Shown: piece by piece, positions 1-7,698 of the stretch
Layout of the letters: the number at the start of each line of letters is the position of its first letter
Position numbering within the stretch: the first letter of the stretch is position 1
Assembly (NCBI GenBank): GCA_013361525.1
Contig: JABFXY010000133.1
Location: forward strand, 1 to 45,742
Length of the DNA: 45,742 nt
Direction: 5' to 3'
Origin: Polyangiaceae bacterium
GTDB lineage: Bacteria; Myxococcota_A; Polyangia; Polyangiales; Polyangiaceae
Notes under the pieces: generated by a model
What the model was told of the DNA's origin: nothing
The model's database searches: none
What the model saw: the letters and a program-made list of their open reading frames with translations, nothing else
Position numbers and translations under genes: made by a program

Positions 1-2
1 AC

Positions 3-971
3 GGTGGTCCGTCACCGTTTCCGACCCTCAACATCGAAGTCCCGGACGACATCTTCCCGGCGATGGGCCTCGGCGCCGCGAGCTCGACGGGCCCGCTCTC
101 CTCCGATCCCGAGCCGACGCGTCGCCTCGACGGAGCGAACAAGCCCGTGCCGCGCGCGCCGTTGCCGCCCGGTCCACCGCGTCCCGCGGCGGGCGTACCC
201 GCAAAGCCGGCGATCCCAGTCGTCGTTCCGGGGGGAGAACGACAGGATCTCACGCAGACCCTCCAATCCGAGGACTCGATCCCGCCGCCTCCGCCCAGCG
301 AGGAGGAGGAAGAAGCACCGACGGTTCTGAAGGAGCCTTCGGAAGCCGACAAGGCGCGGATGTCCCTCGCCGAAGAGGCGATGGCGAAGGCGCTCGCCAA
401 ACCGCCGCCGCCGGTGATCGGCCAGGGGCTTCCGAAGTTCTCCGGTCCCGAGAGCGTCGAGCCGACCCTCGTCGCCGGCAAAGATCACCCGCAAGAAAAG
501 ACGCACGTCTCGAACACGCCGCCGCCGATCGCGAAGGCGCCTACGCCGGCCCCGAGCCCGCGGCCGGCGATCAACGCGCACGCTTCGTCGCCGCAGATGA
601 GCCTGAAAGACCTGTCGTCGACGATCCCGCTCGATCCCGAACAGGTCGAAAAAGCGGTCCTCGACGCGGTTCGCAAAGGCCCGGCGAGCCCACCGCCCGG
701 TCCCCCGGCTGTGGAGGGCGCCTCGCTCCCGCTCGACAAACCCGCGCGGCGCCCCACGTCCGAGCTGATCCCGGTGCACCTCTCCGACGAGTCGGGCGCT
801 GCCGCCGCAGCTGGAGACGCACCGAAGGTCGATGCCCTCCCCGTTTGGGAGCCCAAGGGTCGCAAGCTCAGCGGTCCGAAGGCCCTCATCGTCGGCATCG
901 TGATCGGCGCCGTCCTCGTCGTCCTGTTCATCGGCCTCTTGGTCCTGCTCCGCGGACAGTCTGCCGAGTGA
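3..971 (+). CDS. Proline-rich protein with C-terminal membrane anchor (5' partial)
   Basis: The frame is already open at the window edge, so the N-terminus is missing; the first internal ATG (63) is not necessarily the start. The visible 322 residues are low-complexity, rich in Pro, Ala, Glu and Ser with runs such as PPPPPSEEEEE. A single strongly hydrophobic segment (about ALIVGIVIGAVLVVLFIG) lies close to the C-terminus and is followed by only about ten residues. The visible part therefore looks like a disordered cytoplasmic region held by a tail anchor. No enzymatic motif is visible. Similar Pro-rich linkers occur in myxobacterial kinases and FHA proteins, so a catalytic or binding domain may lie upstream. 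No function is assigned. Confidence 0.7.
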   Translation, partial: GGPSPFPTLNIEVPDDIFPAMGLGAASSTGPLSSDPEPTRRLDGANKPVPRAPLPPGPPRPAAGVPAKPAIPVVVPGGERQDLTQTLQSEDSIPPPPPSEEEEEAPTVLKEPSEADKARMSLAEEAMAKALAKPPPPVIGQGLPKFSGPESVEPTLVAGKDHPQEKTHVSNTPPPIAKAPTPAPSPRPAINAHASSPQMSLKDLSSTIPLDPEQVEKAVLDAVRKGPASPPPGPPAVEGASLPLDKPARRPTSELIPVHLSDESGAAAAAGDAPKVDALPVWEPKGRKLSGPKALIVGIVIGAVLVVLFIGLLVLLRGQSAE

Positions 972-1105
972 CGTCGGCGAGCAGGTGAGACGTTCTTGCG
1001 CCGCTCGTCGGGCTCCGATCGGGTCGAGAGCCGAAGCCTGAAATCGCCCTGCCGACCCAGCGGATCAGAAGCCGATCAGAAGCGCGTCGAATCAGGTGGG
1101 ATTGG

Positions 1106-1133
1106 TTTGCCCCGACGTACCTAGGTTGATAAT
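1106..1133 (+). promoter_or_regulatory. Candidate sigma-70-type promoter of folP operon
   Basis: The -10-like hexamer GATAAT (1128-1133) differs from TATAAT at one base. A weak -35-like TTTGCC (1106-1111) lies 16 bp upstream. The AT-rich -10 stands out in GC-rich surroundings and is only 8 bp before the GTG start of folP, so transcription from here would give an almost leaderless mRNA. Found by eye; not tested. Confidence 0.4.
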
Positions 1134-1141
1134 CAGTTCGT

Positions 1142-1996
1142 GTGGGCCACCTGCGCGAACTACTTCGCGCTCGGGAGGCACCGCTCCTCATGGGTGTGCT
1201 GAACTGCACACCCGATTCCTTCTCCGATGGGGGGCAGTTCCTCGATGAGCGCCGCGCGCTCCAGCACGCCGAAAGCATGCTCGAGCAAGGGGCGCGCATT
1301 ATCGACGTCGGGGCGGAGTCGACGCGACCGGGCTCGCAGCGCGTTCCCGCGCGCGACCAGCTCGAGCGAATCGGCGGCCTCGTGCGCGCGCTGCACGCGC
1401 GCGGCGCGGTCGTGTCGATCGATACGACGTCGACGGAGGTCGCAGCACGTGCGCTCGACGACGGTGCCTCGCTCGTCAACTCGGTCGAGCTCGCGCCCGC
1501 TCGCTCGCTCGCCGAGGTCGCGAAGAGCCGCGGCGCGTCGCTCGCGCTGATGCACAGCCTCGGCGCGATGGCGGACATGCCCGGTTTCTCGTCGACGCCC
1601 GAGGACGCGTACGGCGACGTCGTCGCGGACGTGAAGGGCGCGCTCGAGCGCGCACGCGACGAGGCCGTCGACGCGGGCCTTCCTCCCGACGACGTGGTGC
1701 TCGATCCCGGGCTCGGCTTCCACAAGAGCGCGCACCACTCACTCGAGCTCTGCGCCCGCCTCGAAGAGATCGTCTCGCTCGGCCACCCGGTGCTCGTCGG
1801 CGCGAGCCGCAAGTCGTTCCTTGCTGCGGTGACGGCGGCGGCCGGTGAACGCCCTGCACCTCCGTCCGAACGTCTCGGCGCCACAATCGCCGCTTGTCTG
1901 CTCTGCGCCCGGAAGGGTGCGGCCATCCTCCGTGTTCATGATCCTGCGAGCGTCCGCCAGGCCCTCGCGTTCGAGGAGGCGGCCGCCCATGTTTGA
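1142..1996 (+). CDS. folP: Dihydropteroate synthase
   Basis: Condenses 6-hydroxymethyl-7,8-dihydropterin pyrophosphate with p-aminobenzoate in folate synthesis (cytoplasmic); the sulfonamide target. The 284 residues match the usual family length. The N-terminal signature LMGVLNCTPDSFSDGG is nearly exact. The pterin/phosphate-binding motifs GARIIDVGAESTRPGS and VLDPGLGFHKS follow, and the C-terminal GASRKSFL is present. The GTG start leaves the normal short lead before the first signature, and no Shine-Dalgarno sequence precedes it. The 3' end overlaps cdaA by 8 bp. Folate and c-di-AMP genes are therefore co-transcribed, a gene order seen in other bacteria. Confidence 0.95.
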   Translation: MGHLRELLRAREAPLLMGVLNCTPDSFSDGGQFLDERRALQHAESMLEQGARIIDVGAESTRPGSQRVPARDQLERIGGLVRALHARGAVVSIDTTSTEVAARALDDGASLVNSVELAPARSLAEVAKSRGASLALMHSLGAMADMPGFSSTPEDAYGDVVADVKGALERARDEAVDAGLPPDDVVLDPGLGFHKSAHHSLELCARLEEIVSLGHPVLVGASRKSFLAAVTAAAGERPAPPSERLGATIAACLLCARKGAAILRVHDPASVRQALAFEEAAAHV

Positions 1997-3182
1997 AGCG
2001 CTCGAGCGAATTTTCGCGGGCCGTTCGGCCTGGGATATCGCGCGCGATCTGCTCGACATCGCGATCGTCGCGTACCTCATCTACCGCCTGCTGCTGATCG
2101 TCCGCGGCACGCGCGCGATGCAGATGGGCGTCGGCCTCGGCGTCATTCTCCTTCTCTACCTCGCGTCGAAATCGGTCGGCCTCATCACGCTGCAGAGCAT
2201 GCTGCAGTACGTGCTGTCGTCGATCATCTTGATCGTCGTCGTCGTCTTCCAGAACGACATCCGCCGCGCGCTCATCCGCGTCGGTGGGCAGGCGTGGCTC
2301 GGCCGCGGCCGGCGGATGGAGCAGTCGCGCGTGATCGACGAGGTCGTCGCAGCGGTGACGGAGCTCGCCCGTCACCGCATCGGCGCCATCATCGCGTTCG
2401 AGCAGGACGCGAACCTCCTCGAATTCACGAAAGGCGAAGGCACCGTCATCGGCGCCGCCGTCACGCGCGAGCTCCTCGTCGCGCTCTTTTATCCGGAGTC
2501 GGTGAACAAGCTGCACGACGGCGCGATCATCATTCGCGACCTGAAAATCGCGCGAGCGGGCGTTTTCTTCCCGATGCCCGAAGCGAAGGGCCTCGACGCG
2601 AGCATGGGGACACGCCACCGCGCCGCACTCGGCATCACGGAAGAGACGGACGCGGTCGTCGTGGTCGTGAGCGAAGAGCGCGGCACGATCAGCTTCTGCT
2701 TCAACGGCAACATCGTCCCGAACCTCGACGGCACCGCCCTGCGCCAGACGCTGATCGGCCTCCTCGAGCAGAAGCCCGCGCGCAAGCGAGGCGCACGCAT
2801 CGCAGCGACCGCCGCGAAGGTCCCGCCCTCGGTTCGCGATTCGACCCCTCCGCCGCCGAGCGCGACGACCTCGCCCATCCCCGCGACGTCCACGCCGATC
2901 CCGATCCCGCGCCCCGTGCAAGCGAGCAGGCTCGAACGTGCGCGCGCGCAAGCAGCTCGAAGCGCCGAGCCGGAGATTCCGCACGCGAAGGCCGTCTCCA
3001 GCCCGATGCCGCGCACGACGAAGCCGATGCCTTCGGCCTCGAGCGGGGACAAAGACGCGGACGGACAGGACCAAGACCAGCCGCCGTCGTCCGGGCGGCC
3101 GAGCTTCGTCGCATCTTCGGCGCGACCCTCCATCGATGAAGCCGCGGCGGAGTCGGTTCGCCCGCGCACCGAGGAAACGTGA
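1989..3182 (+). CDS. cdaA: Diadenylate cyclase, CdaA type, with long disordered tail
   Basis: Makes cyclic di-AMP from two ATP at the membrane. Start chosen at the ATG overlapping the folP stop; the longer open frame runs back through folP and is rejected. The 397 residues begin with about three N-terminal membrane helices (roughly 20-95), followed by the DisA_N catalytic domain with DGA (D177, in LHDGAIII) and RHR (209-211, in GTRHRAALG), the two ATP/metal motifs. From about residue 265 a 130-residue Pro/Ser/Thr/Ala-rich low-complexity tail follows; typical CdaA proteins are about 270 residues and lack it. The next gene is its usual partner cdaR, joined by a GTGA overlap. The glmM gene often found after cdaR is not next. 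Confidence 0.93.
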   Translation: MFEALERIFAGRSAWDIARDLLDIAIVAYLIYRLLLIVRGTRAMQMGVGLGVILLLYLASKSVGLITLQSMLQYVLSSIILIVVVVFQNDIRRALIRVGGQAWLGRGRRMEQSRVIDEVVAAVTELARHRIGAIIAFEQDANLLEFTKGEGTVIGAAVTRELLVALFYPESVNKLHDGAIIIRDLKIARAGVFFPMPEAKGLDASMGTRHRAALGITEETDAVVVVVSEERGTISFCFNGNIVPNLDGTALRQTLIGLLEQKPARKRGARIAATAAKVPPSVRDSTPPPPSATTSPIPATSTPIPIPRPVQASRLERARAQAARSAEPEIPHAKAVSSPMPRTTKPMPSASSGDKDADGQDQDQPPSSGRPSFVASSARPSIDEAAAESVRPRTEET

Positions 3183-4117
3183 CCAAAGAGGGCGGCATTC
3201 AGCGCTTCATCTACGACGCGCTGTTCGAGAACGTCGGGCTGAAGCTCATCAGCATCCTCTGCGCGCTGGGCTTCTTCGTGTTCATTCGCGGCTCGGAGCG
3301 GGCGGAGATGCGCTTCGACGTCGGCATCGCGCACACGGTTCCGCCGGAGTCGGCGCGGCGCATCCTCGTCAAAGAGCCGCCCACCGGCATCAGCGTGACC
3401 TTGCGCGGACCGAAGACGCAGCTCGAATCGCTGCCGCGCGACCTCGGCACCATCACGCTCGACCTGTCGACGGGGCACGAGTCGGTCATCGAGCTCACAC
3501 CGTCGATGGTCCCGAACCTGCCGACCGGTGTCGACGTGGTGCAGCTCTTTCCCGCGCGCATCGATGTCCGCTGGGACGACATCGTCTCGCGCGCCATTCC
3601 GGTCACCGTCACCGCGAGCGGAATCCCGGCGCCCGGCTACAAGCTGCGCGGCGACATCGTGATGGATCCACCGACGATCACGGCGACCGGACCGCGCGCC
3701 ATCATCGAGCTCATCCAGAGCAGGAGCGCCGGCACGTTCGACCTCACCGAGCTGAGCTCCAGTGAAGAGCGCCAGCTCACGATCGAGCTTCCTCCGCAGG
3801 ACGTCGAGTACAACACGCGCAGCGTCACGGCCATCGCCGAGATCGTCCCGGACGAGAAGGAGATCCCCTTCAAGTCGGTGCGCGTCGAGGTCGTCGGAGC
3901 ACCCAAAGCGACGACGCGCCCGGAGACGGTCACCGTGAAGGTCAGCGGAGCGGCCGACGTCGTTACCGCGGTCGAAGCGGATCAGATCGTTCCTCGGGTC
4001 GAGCTTCCGGAGGGCATCGATCTGTCGAAGCCCGGCAGCGTCATGGCGAAGGTGTTGCTCGACATCCCGAACACGAAGATCGAGGTCGAGCCGAAACAGG
4101 TCCTCGTCAAATGGTGA
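3179..4117 (+). CDS. cdaR: CdaA regulatory protein, YbbR-domain
   Basis: Member of the YbbR/CdaR family, which binds CdaA and modulates its activity. The 312 residues have one N-terminal membrane segment (about LKLISILCALGFFVFI, 21-36), then repeated beta-rich YbbR modules facing outward, visible as recurring units such as RRILVKEPPTGISVTLRGP, IPVTVTASGIPAPGYKLRGD and VRVEVVGAP. The GTG start overlaps the cdaA stop (GTGA), implying translational coupling and matched amounts of the two proteins. It in turn overlaps the next gene by 7 bp. Confidence 0.9.
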   Translation: MTKEGGIQRFIYDALFENVGLKLISILCALGFFVFIRGSERAEMRFDVGIAHTVPPESARRILVKEPPTGISVTLRGPKTQLESLPRDLGTITLDLSTGHESVIELTPSMVPNLPTGVDVVQLFPARIDVRWDDIVSRAIPVTVTASGIPAPGYKLRGDIVMDPPTITATGPRAIIELIQSRSAGTFDLTELSSSEERQLTIELPPQDVEYNTRSVTAIAEIVPDEKEIPFKSVRVEVVGAPKATTRPETVTVKVSGAADVVTAVEADQIVPRVELPEGIDLSKPGSVMAKVLLDIPNTKIEVEPKQVLVKW

Positions 4118-4812
4118 AGGCTCGGCCGATCGTCCTCGGCGTGTTGCTTTCGCTTTCGACCGTCACGCCCGCGATCGCGCAGGACGATTCGAAGGCCGCG
4201 CGGCCGCTGGTGCTCGATCGTGTCGTCGCGCGATGGAGGACGGTCGAACAGGAGAGCCGCGGAAGCGGGCACCTCATCTTTGCGCGCGAGCTCGCGTTCG
4301 AGGCGAGGCTCGAAGCGATGGCGCTCGGTGACGGTCCGACCGACAAGCTCGCCGATCGTCACATCCGCGCGGCCCTCGCGCGCCACGTGACCGAGTCACT
4401 CCTCGAGGAGCTGCCCCTCGATCGTGCACCGCTCCCGACCGAAATCGCCGACCGCGCAGCGAAGGCGCGCAAGGCGCTGGAGACCCGCGTCGGCGGCGTC
4501 GAGCGTCTCGAGAAGGCGCGCGAGAAAGAGCGAATGACCGTCGACGAGGTCGACGCGCTCTTGCGACGAACCGCGCGCGCGAGCTTGTACCTCGACCGCA
4601 TGGTCGCGCCGCTGCTCGATCCCACGGACATCGAGCTGCGAGAGATGCACGCTGCCGGGAAGACCCCCTACTCCGGCGAGCGATTCGTGGACGTCGTCGA
4701 CAAGCTTCGGCGCTTGGTGCTGTCTCAGCGCATGACGGCGGCCGTCGACGAGTTTTGGCAAAACGCGCGGTCGCGGATCGTGATCACCTGGGTGACGAAG
4801 AAGCAGCAGTAA
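4111..4812 (+). CDS. Exported helical protein of unknown function, cdaAR operon
   Basis: 233 residues with a clear signal peptide (VLGVLLSLSTVTPAIA, cleavage near AIA-QD). The mature part is almost wholly helical and charged. A bundle of predicted helices around 40-170 recalls the N-terminal chaperone part of SurA/PrsA-like proteins, and a SurA-like DPTDIELREMHAAGKTPYSG segment lies near 170-190, but no parvulin domain follows. I infer a periplasmic chaperone-like fold with low confidence. It overlaps cdaR by 7 bp and closes the operon. A role linked to envelope stress and c-di-AMP is conceivable but rests only on position. Confidence 0.6.
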   Translation: MVKARPIVLGVLLSLSTVTPAIAQDDSKAARPLVLDRVVARWRTVEQESRGSGHLIFARELAFEARLEAMALGDGPTDKLADRHIRAALARHVTESLLEELPLDRAPLPTEIADRAAKARKALETRVGGVERLEKAREKERMTVDEVDALLRRTARASLYLDRMVAPLLDPTDIELREMHAAGKTPYSGERFVDVVDKLRRLVLSQRMTAAVDEFWQNARSRIVITWVTKKQQ

Positions 4813-4861
4813 CGGCCCGTTCCGGCCAGCTGGAACAAACAGCGGGCCGAAAAGCCGTTAC
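4809..4861. terminator. Inverted repeat between convergent genes (likely bidirectional terminator)
   Basis: Outer 8-bp arms GTAACGGC (4809-4816) and GCCGTTAC (4854-4861) enclose inner GGCCCG/CGGGCC and TTCC/GGAA pairs. The arms contain the TAA stop codons of both converging genes. No T tract is present, so termination is inferred from the structure and position. Confidence 0.5.
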
Positions 4862-5919
4862 GTCTGCGACTCGCGATCCTGCGCGGCCGGAACCTCTTGC
4901 GAGCTCGGCGCCTCTTCCTCGTGGCCGTGGTGCGTATCGCCGAAGTGGTGAGCGAACGAACGAGCTGCGCGGCGCGCACGAATGAACTCGGCGAACGCAA
5001 CGAGCGTGTCGAGATCACGCGGGCCGAGGGAGTCGGCGATCTCACGGAGACCTTTGCGGAGGCTCTCTGCGCTGCGTCCGCGACGGTCGGGGCGAGGCTC
5101 TGCCGAGGGTGCCGGAACACCGTCGACCGGCGTCGGCTCGGGACGCGCGGAGTCGGTCGTCCAAACGGGACGCGCGACGGGCGCGAGGGCGTGCGCGGAC
5201 AGCCATGCCTCCATGAAGATGCGGAGCCGCTCCGATCGGAACGAGAACCAGCGCTCGCGCTCCGGGCCGTAGGCCATCAGCACGTCCTTGAAGCGGCGGA
5301 ACGCTCCCTTGCCGTCGATCGCCTGCGTGAGCTTCCCTTGAAGCTCGGGGTCTTCGACCATCGGGATGTAGCGCTCCATCCAGCGGTATTGCTCGCGCGA
5401 GCTCACCGGGTCGATGCGCAGATAGTTCGGATCGGCGGCGATGCGCGCGTGCATCTGCGGATCGGCGACGCCGTCGACGATTCGAAGAACGTCGCCCGTG
5501 ACGAGGTGCAGATACGAATGAACCTCGGGCGCATTGTTCTCGAACGCGTCCTCGAGCGCTTCCCAATCGACGGGGACATCGCGAACCGGACCCGACGCGA
5601 CACCTTCTGTCGCGCCGGAGGCGCGCTCGGATGCACCCGACGGTCGATCACTCACGACGGCCGGTCGATCGCCGGCCTTGTCGGAGAGCGCTTTCTCGGG
5701 AAGCGTCGCTCGATCGGTGTTCGACATCGCGTCCTCGCTCGAGTCAGGGGTGAGCCCATCCTTGCGGGCGACTCGTCGAAGCGGGGGTCTCATGGCAGGG
5801 TCGTTCACGGGCTCGACATCCAGGATGCGGCGGCCTCGTTCGAGACGCACCAGATTGCTTGCTGGCTCGTGGGAGCCGTCCCACGCGCGGGTCTGTGCAG
5901 CGATCGTTCCTCGATTCAT
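4858..5919 (-). CDS. UPF0158 family protein
   Basis: 353 residues. The first ~115 are charged, low-complexity and probably disordered. Residues about 115-245 resemble UPF0158: VDWEALEDAFENN, SYLHLVTGDVLRI, a YRWMERYIPMVEDPELQ segment and the hallmark GKGAFRRFKDVLMAYG followed by WFSFRSERLRIFMEAWL. The C-terminal 100 residues form an additional charged region ending in a His/Glu-rich stretch. The start at 5919 has a good ribosome site (GGGGAGAAG, about 6 nt upstream); an alternative ATG at about 5726 would remove most of the disordered leader. The biochemical role of UPF0158 is unknown. It is monocistronic, convergent with the cdaAR operon. Confidence 0.75.
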   Translation of the reverse strand: MNRGTIAAQTRAWDGSHEPASNLVRLERGRRILDVEPVNDPAMRPPLRRVARKDGLTPDSSEDAMSNTDRATLPEKALSDKAGDRPAVVSDRPSGASERASGATEGVASGPVRDVPVDWEALEDAFENNAPEVHSYLHLVTGDVLRIVDGVADPQMHARIAADPNYLRIDPVSSREQYRWMERYIPMVEDPELQGKLTQAIDGKGAFRRFKDVLMAYGPERERWFSFRSERLRIFMEAWLSAHALAPVARPVWTTDSARPEPTPVDGVPAPSAEPRPDRRGRSAESLRKGLREIADSLGPRDLDTLVAFAEFIRARRAARSFAHHFGDTHHGHEEEAPSSQEVPAAQDRESQT

Positions 5920-6205
5920 AACACGCTTCTCCCCGTCGTTGCGGGGGTCAACCGCCCTCGTTCTCGCTTCATTCCGCGAAAGGGCACTCCTGAACCGCGG
6001 AACGGCGCAGGTGTCCCTCCGCTACGGCCACCCGGAGGTCACCGGCCGAGCGCTTCGCCCCAAGAACGAACGCGGAGATATGAACAAGACGTGCCAGCGC
6101 GCGGTGCGACGGCTTCCTGCTCGTCAGAGCCGCGGCACCCAAGCAAAAGACGCGAACCCGCTCGAAAACGCAGGTCCGCGGGCTCTGTGGCGCGAGCGTT
6201 CCGCC

Positions 6206-7693
6206 CTAGCGTGGCAGCGTGGCGAGACGCACCGCGTGTTGCCAGCGACCGAGATGCGCTTGGCGCTCCGCGTCGGGCAGTGACGGATGGAAGGTCCGCT
6301 CCGGCTTGGACATCCGGGACGCCGCCTCGATGTTCGGGAAGAGGCCGACGCCGACGCCCGCCAGCATCGCGGCACCGCGCGCCGTCGATTCGAGCTCGCG
6401 TGGCCGCTCGATCGTGACGTTCGCGACATCCGATTGAAACTGCATGAGAAGATCGTTCGCCGCCGCGCCGCCATCGACGCGCATCCGCGCGAGCGGCCGC
6501 CCGAGGTCGTCGCTCATGGCCCGGAGCAGGTCGGCGACCTGGAATGCGATCCCTTCGAGCGCAGCTCGCGCGATGTGCCCGCGCGTCGTCCCCCGGGTGA
6601 TGCCGCTGAAGAGGCCGCGTGCGTGAGGGTCCCAATGCGGAGCGCCCAGCCCGGACAGCGCCGGGACGAACACGACGCCGTCGCTCGACGAGACCGAACG
6701 TGCGAGGGCCTCGACGTCGCTCGATCGCTCGATGATCCCCAGGCCGTCGCGAAGCCATTGGACCGCGGCGCCGGCGATGAATGCGCTGCCCTCGAGCGCG
6801 TAGACCGTGTCGTCTTTCACGCGCCAAGCAGCCGTCGCGAGCAGGCCTTTTTGGCTCGGTTTCGGCGTCGGGCCCACGTTCGTGAGCGCAAACGCTCCGG
6901 TGCCGTAGGTGCACTTCGTGTCGCCGACCGCGAAGCACGCTTGGCCGAAGAGCGCCGCCTGCTGATCGCCCGCGATGCCGGCGATAGGCAGCCCGTCGGG
7001 CAGCCCGGCAAACCCACTCGTCGTCGCGATGTGGGCGGCCGAAGAAACGATCTCCGGCAAAACTCCCTTCGGGACGTCGAGCATCGCCAACATCTCGGGA
7101 TCCCAGGCGCATTTCGCGAGATCCATGAGCAGCGTCCGCGACGCGTTCGTCACGTCGGTCACGTGCGACCGGCCGCCTGAGAGCCGATGGATGAGGAACG
7201 TGTCCACCGTGCCGAACGCGAGCGAGCCGTCCTGTGCGCGCTTTCTCGCGCCGTCGACGTTTTTCAACATCCACGCGAGCTTTGTCCCGCTGAAATACGG
7301 ATCGAGCACGAGCCCCGTGCGCGCGCGAACTTGGTCTTCCGCCCCCTCGGCACGAAGTCGCTCGCACTCCGATGCGGTCCGCCGGTCTTGCCAGACGATC
7401 GCGCGGTGCACGGGCGCGCCGGTCTTTCGATCCCAAAGGAGCGTCGTTTCACGCTGGTTCGTGATGCCGATCGCGGCGAGGCGCTTCGCGTCGACCTGCT
7501 CGACGACGCGCGCGACGCTCGTCTGCACGCTCTTCCAGATCTCGTCGGGCTCGTGCTCCACCCAGCCGGGCTGGGGGTAGTGCTGCGCGAACTCTTCGGT
7601 GTGCCGGGCGAGGGTTCGACCCTCCGTATCCATGACCAGGACCGTCGTCCCGGTCGTGCCCTGATCGATCGCGAGAAGCAGATCGGCGCTCAT
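6206..7693 (-). CDS. glpK: Glycerol kinase
   Basis: Phosphorylates glycerol to sn-glycerol-3-phosphate with ATP (cytoplasmic FGGY-family sugar kinase). 495 residues, the standard length. Visible motifs: the N-terminal ATPase loop AIDQGTTGTTVLVMD, GWVEHEPDEIW, the glycerol-binding TNQRETTLLWDRKTG with IVWQDRRT, and SGTKLAWML. The C-terminal half has GDQQAALFGQACF, YGTGAFALTNVG, PALSGLGAPHWDPHARG and MRVDGGAAANDLLMQFQSD. No glpF or glpD lies nearby. It sits 5 bp downstream of a chemoreceptor gene on the same strand, so the two are probably co-transcribed. Confidence 0.96.
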   Translation of the reverse strand: MSADLLLAIDQGTTGTTVLVMDTEGRTLARHTEEFAQHYPQPGWVEHEPDEIWKSVQTSVARVVEQVDAKRLAAIGITNQRETTLLWDRKTGAPVHRAIVWQDRRTASECERLRAEGAEDQVRARTGLVLDPYFSGTKLAWMLKNVDGARKRAQDGSLAFGTVDTFLIHRLSGGRSHVTDVTNASRTLLMDLAKCAWDPEMLAMLDVPKGVLPEIVSSAAHIATTSGFAGLPDGLPIAGIAGDQQAALFGQACFAVGDTKCTYGTGAFALTNVGPTPKPSQKGLLATAAWRVKDDTVYALEGSAFIAGAAVQWLRDGLGIIERSSDVEALARSVSSSDGVVFVPALSGLGAPHWDPHARGLFSGITRGTTRGHIARAALEGIAFQVADLLRAMSDDLGRPLARMRVDGGAAANDLLMQFQSDVANVTIERPRELESTARGAAMLAGVGVGLFPNIEAASRMSKPERTFHPSLPDAERQAHLGRWQHAVRLATLPR

Positions 7694-7698
7694 CTTCG

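Noticed and set aside
1845..1988. Upstream extension of cdaA to 1845
   Set aside because: It lies wholly in folP in another frame; the ATG at 1989 gives the normal membrane-helix N-terminus.
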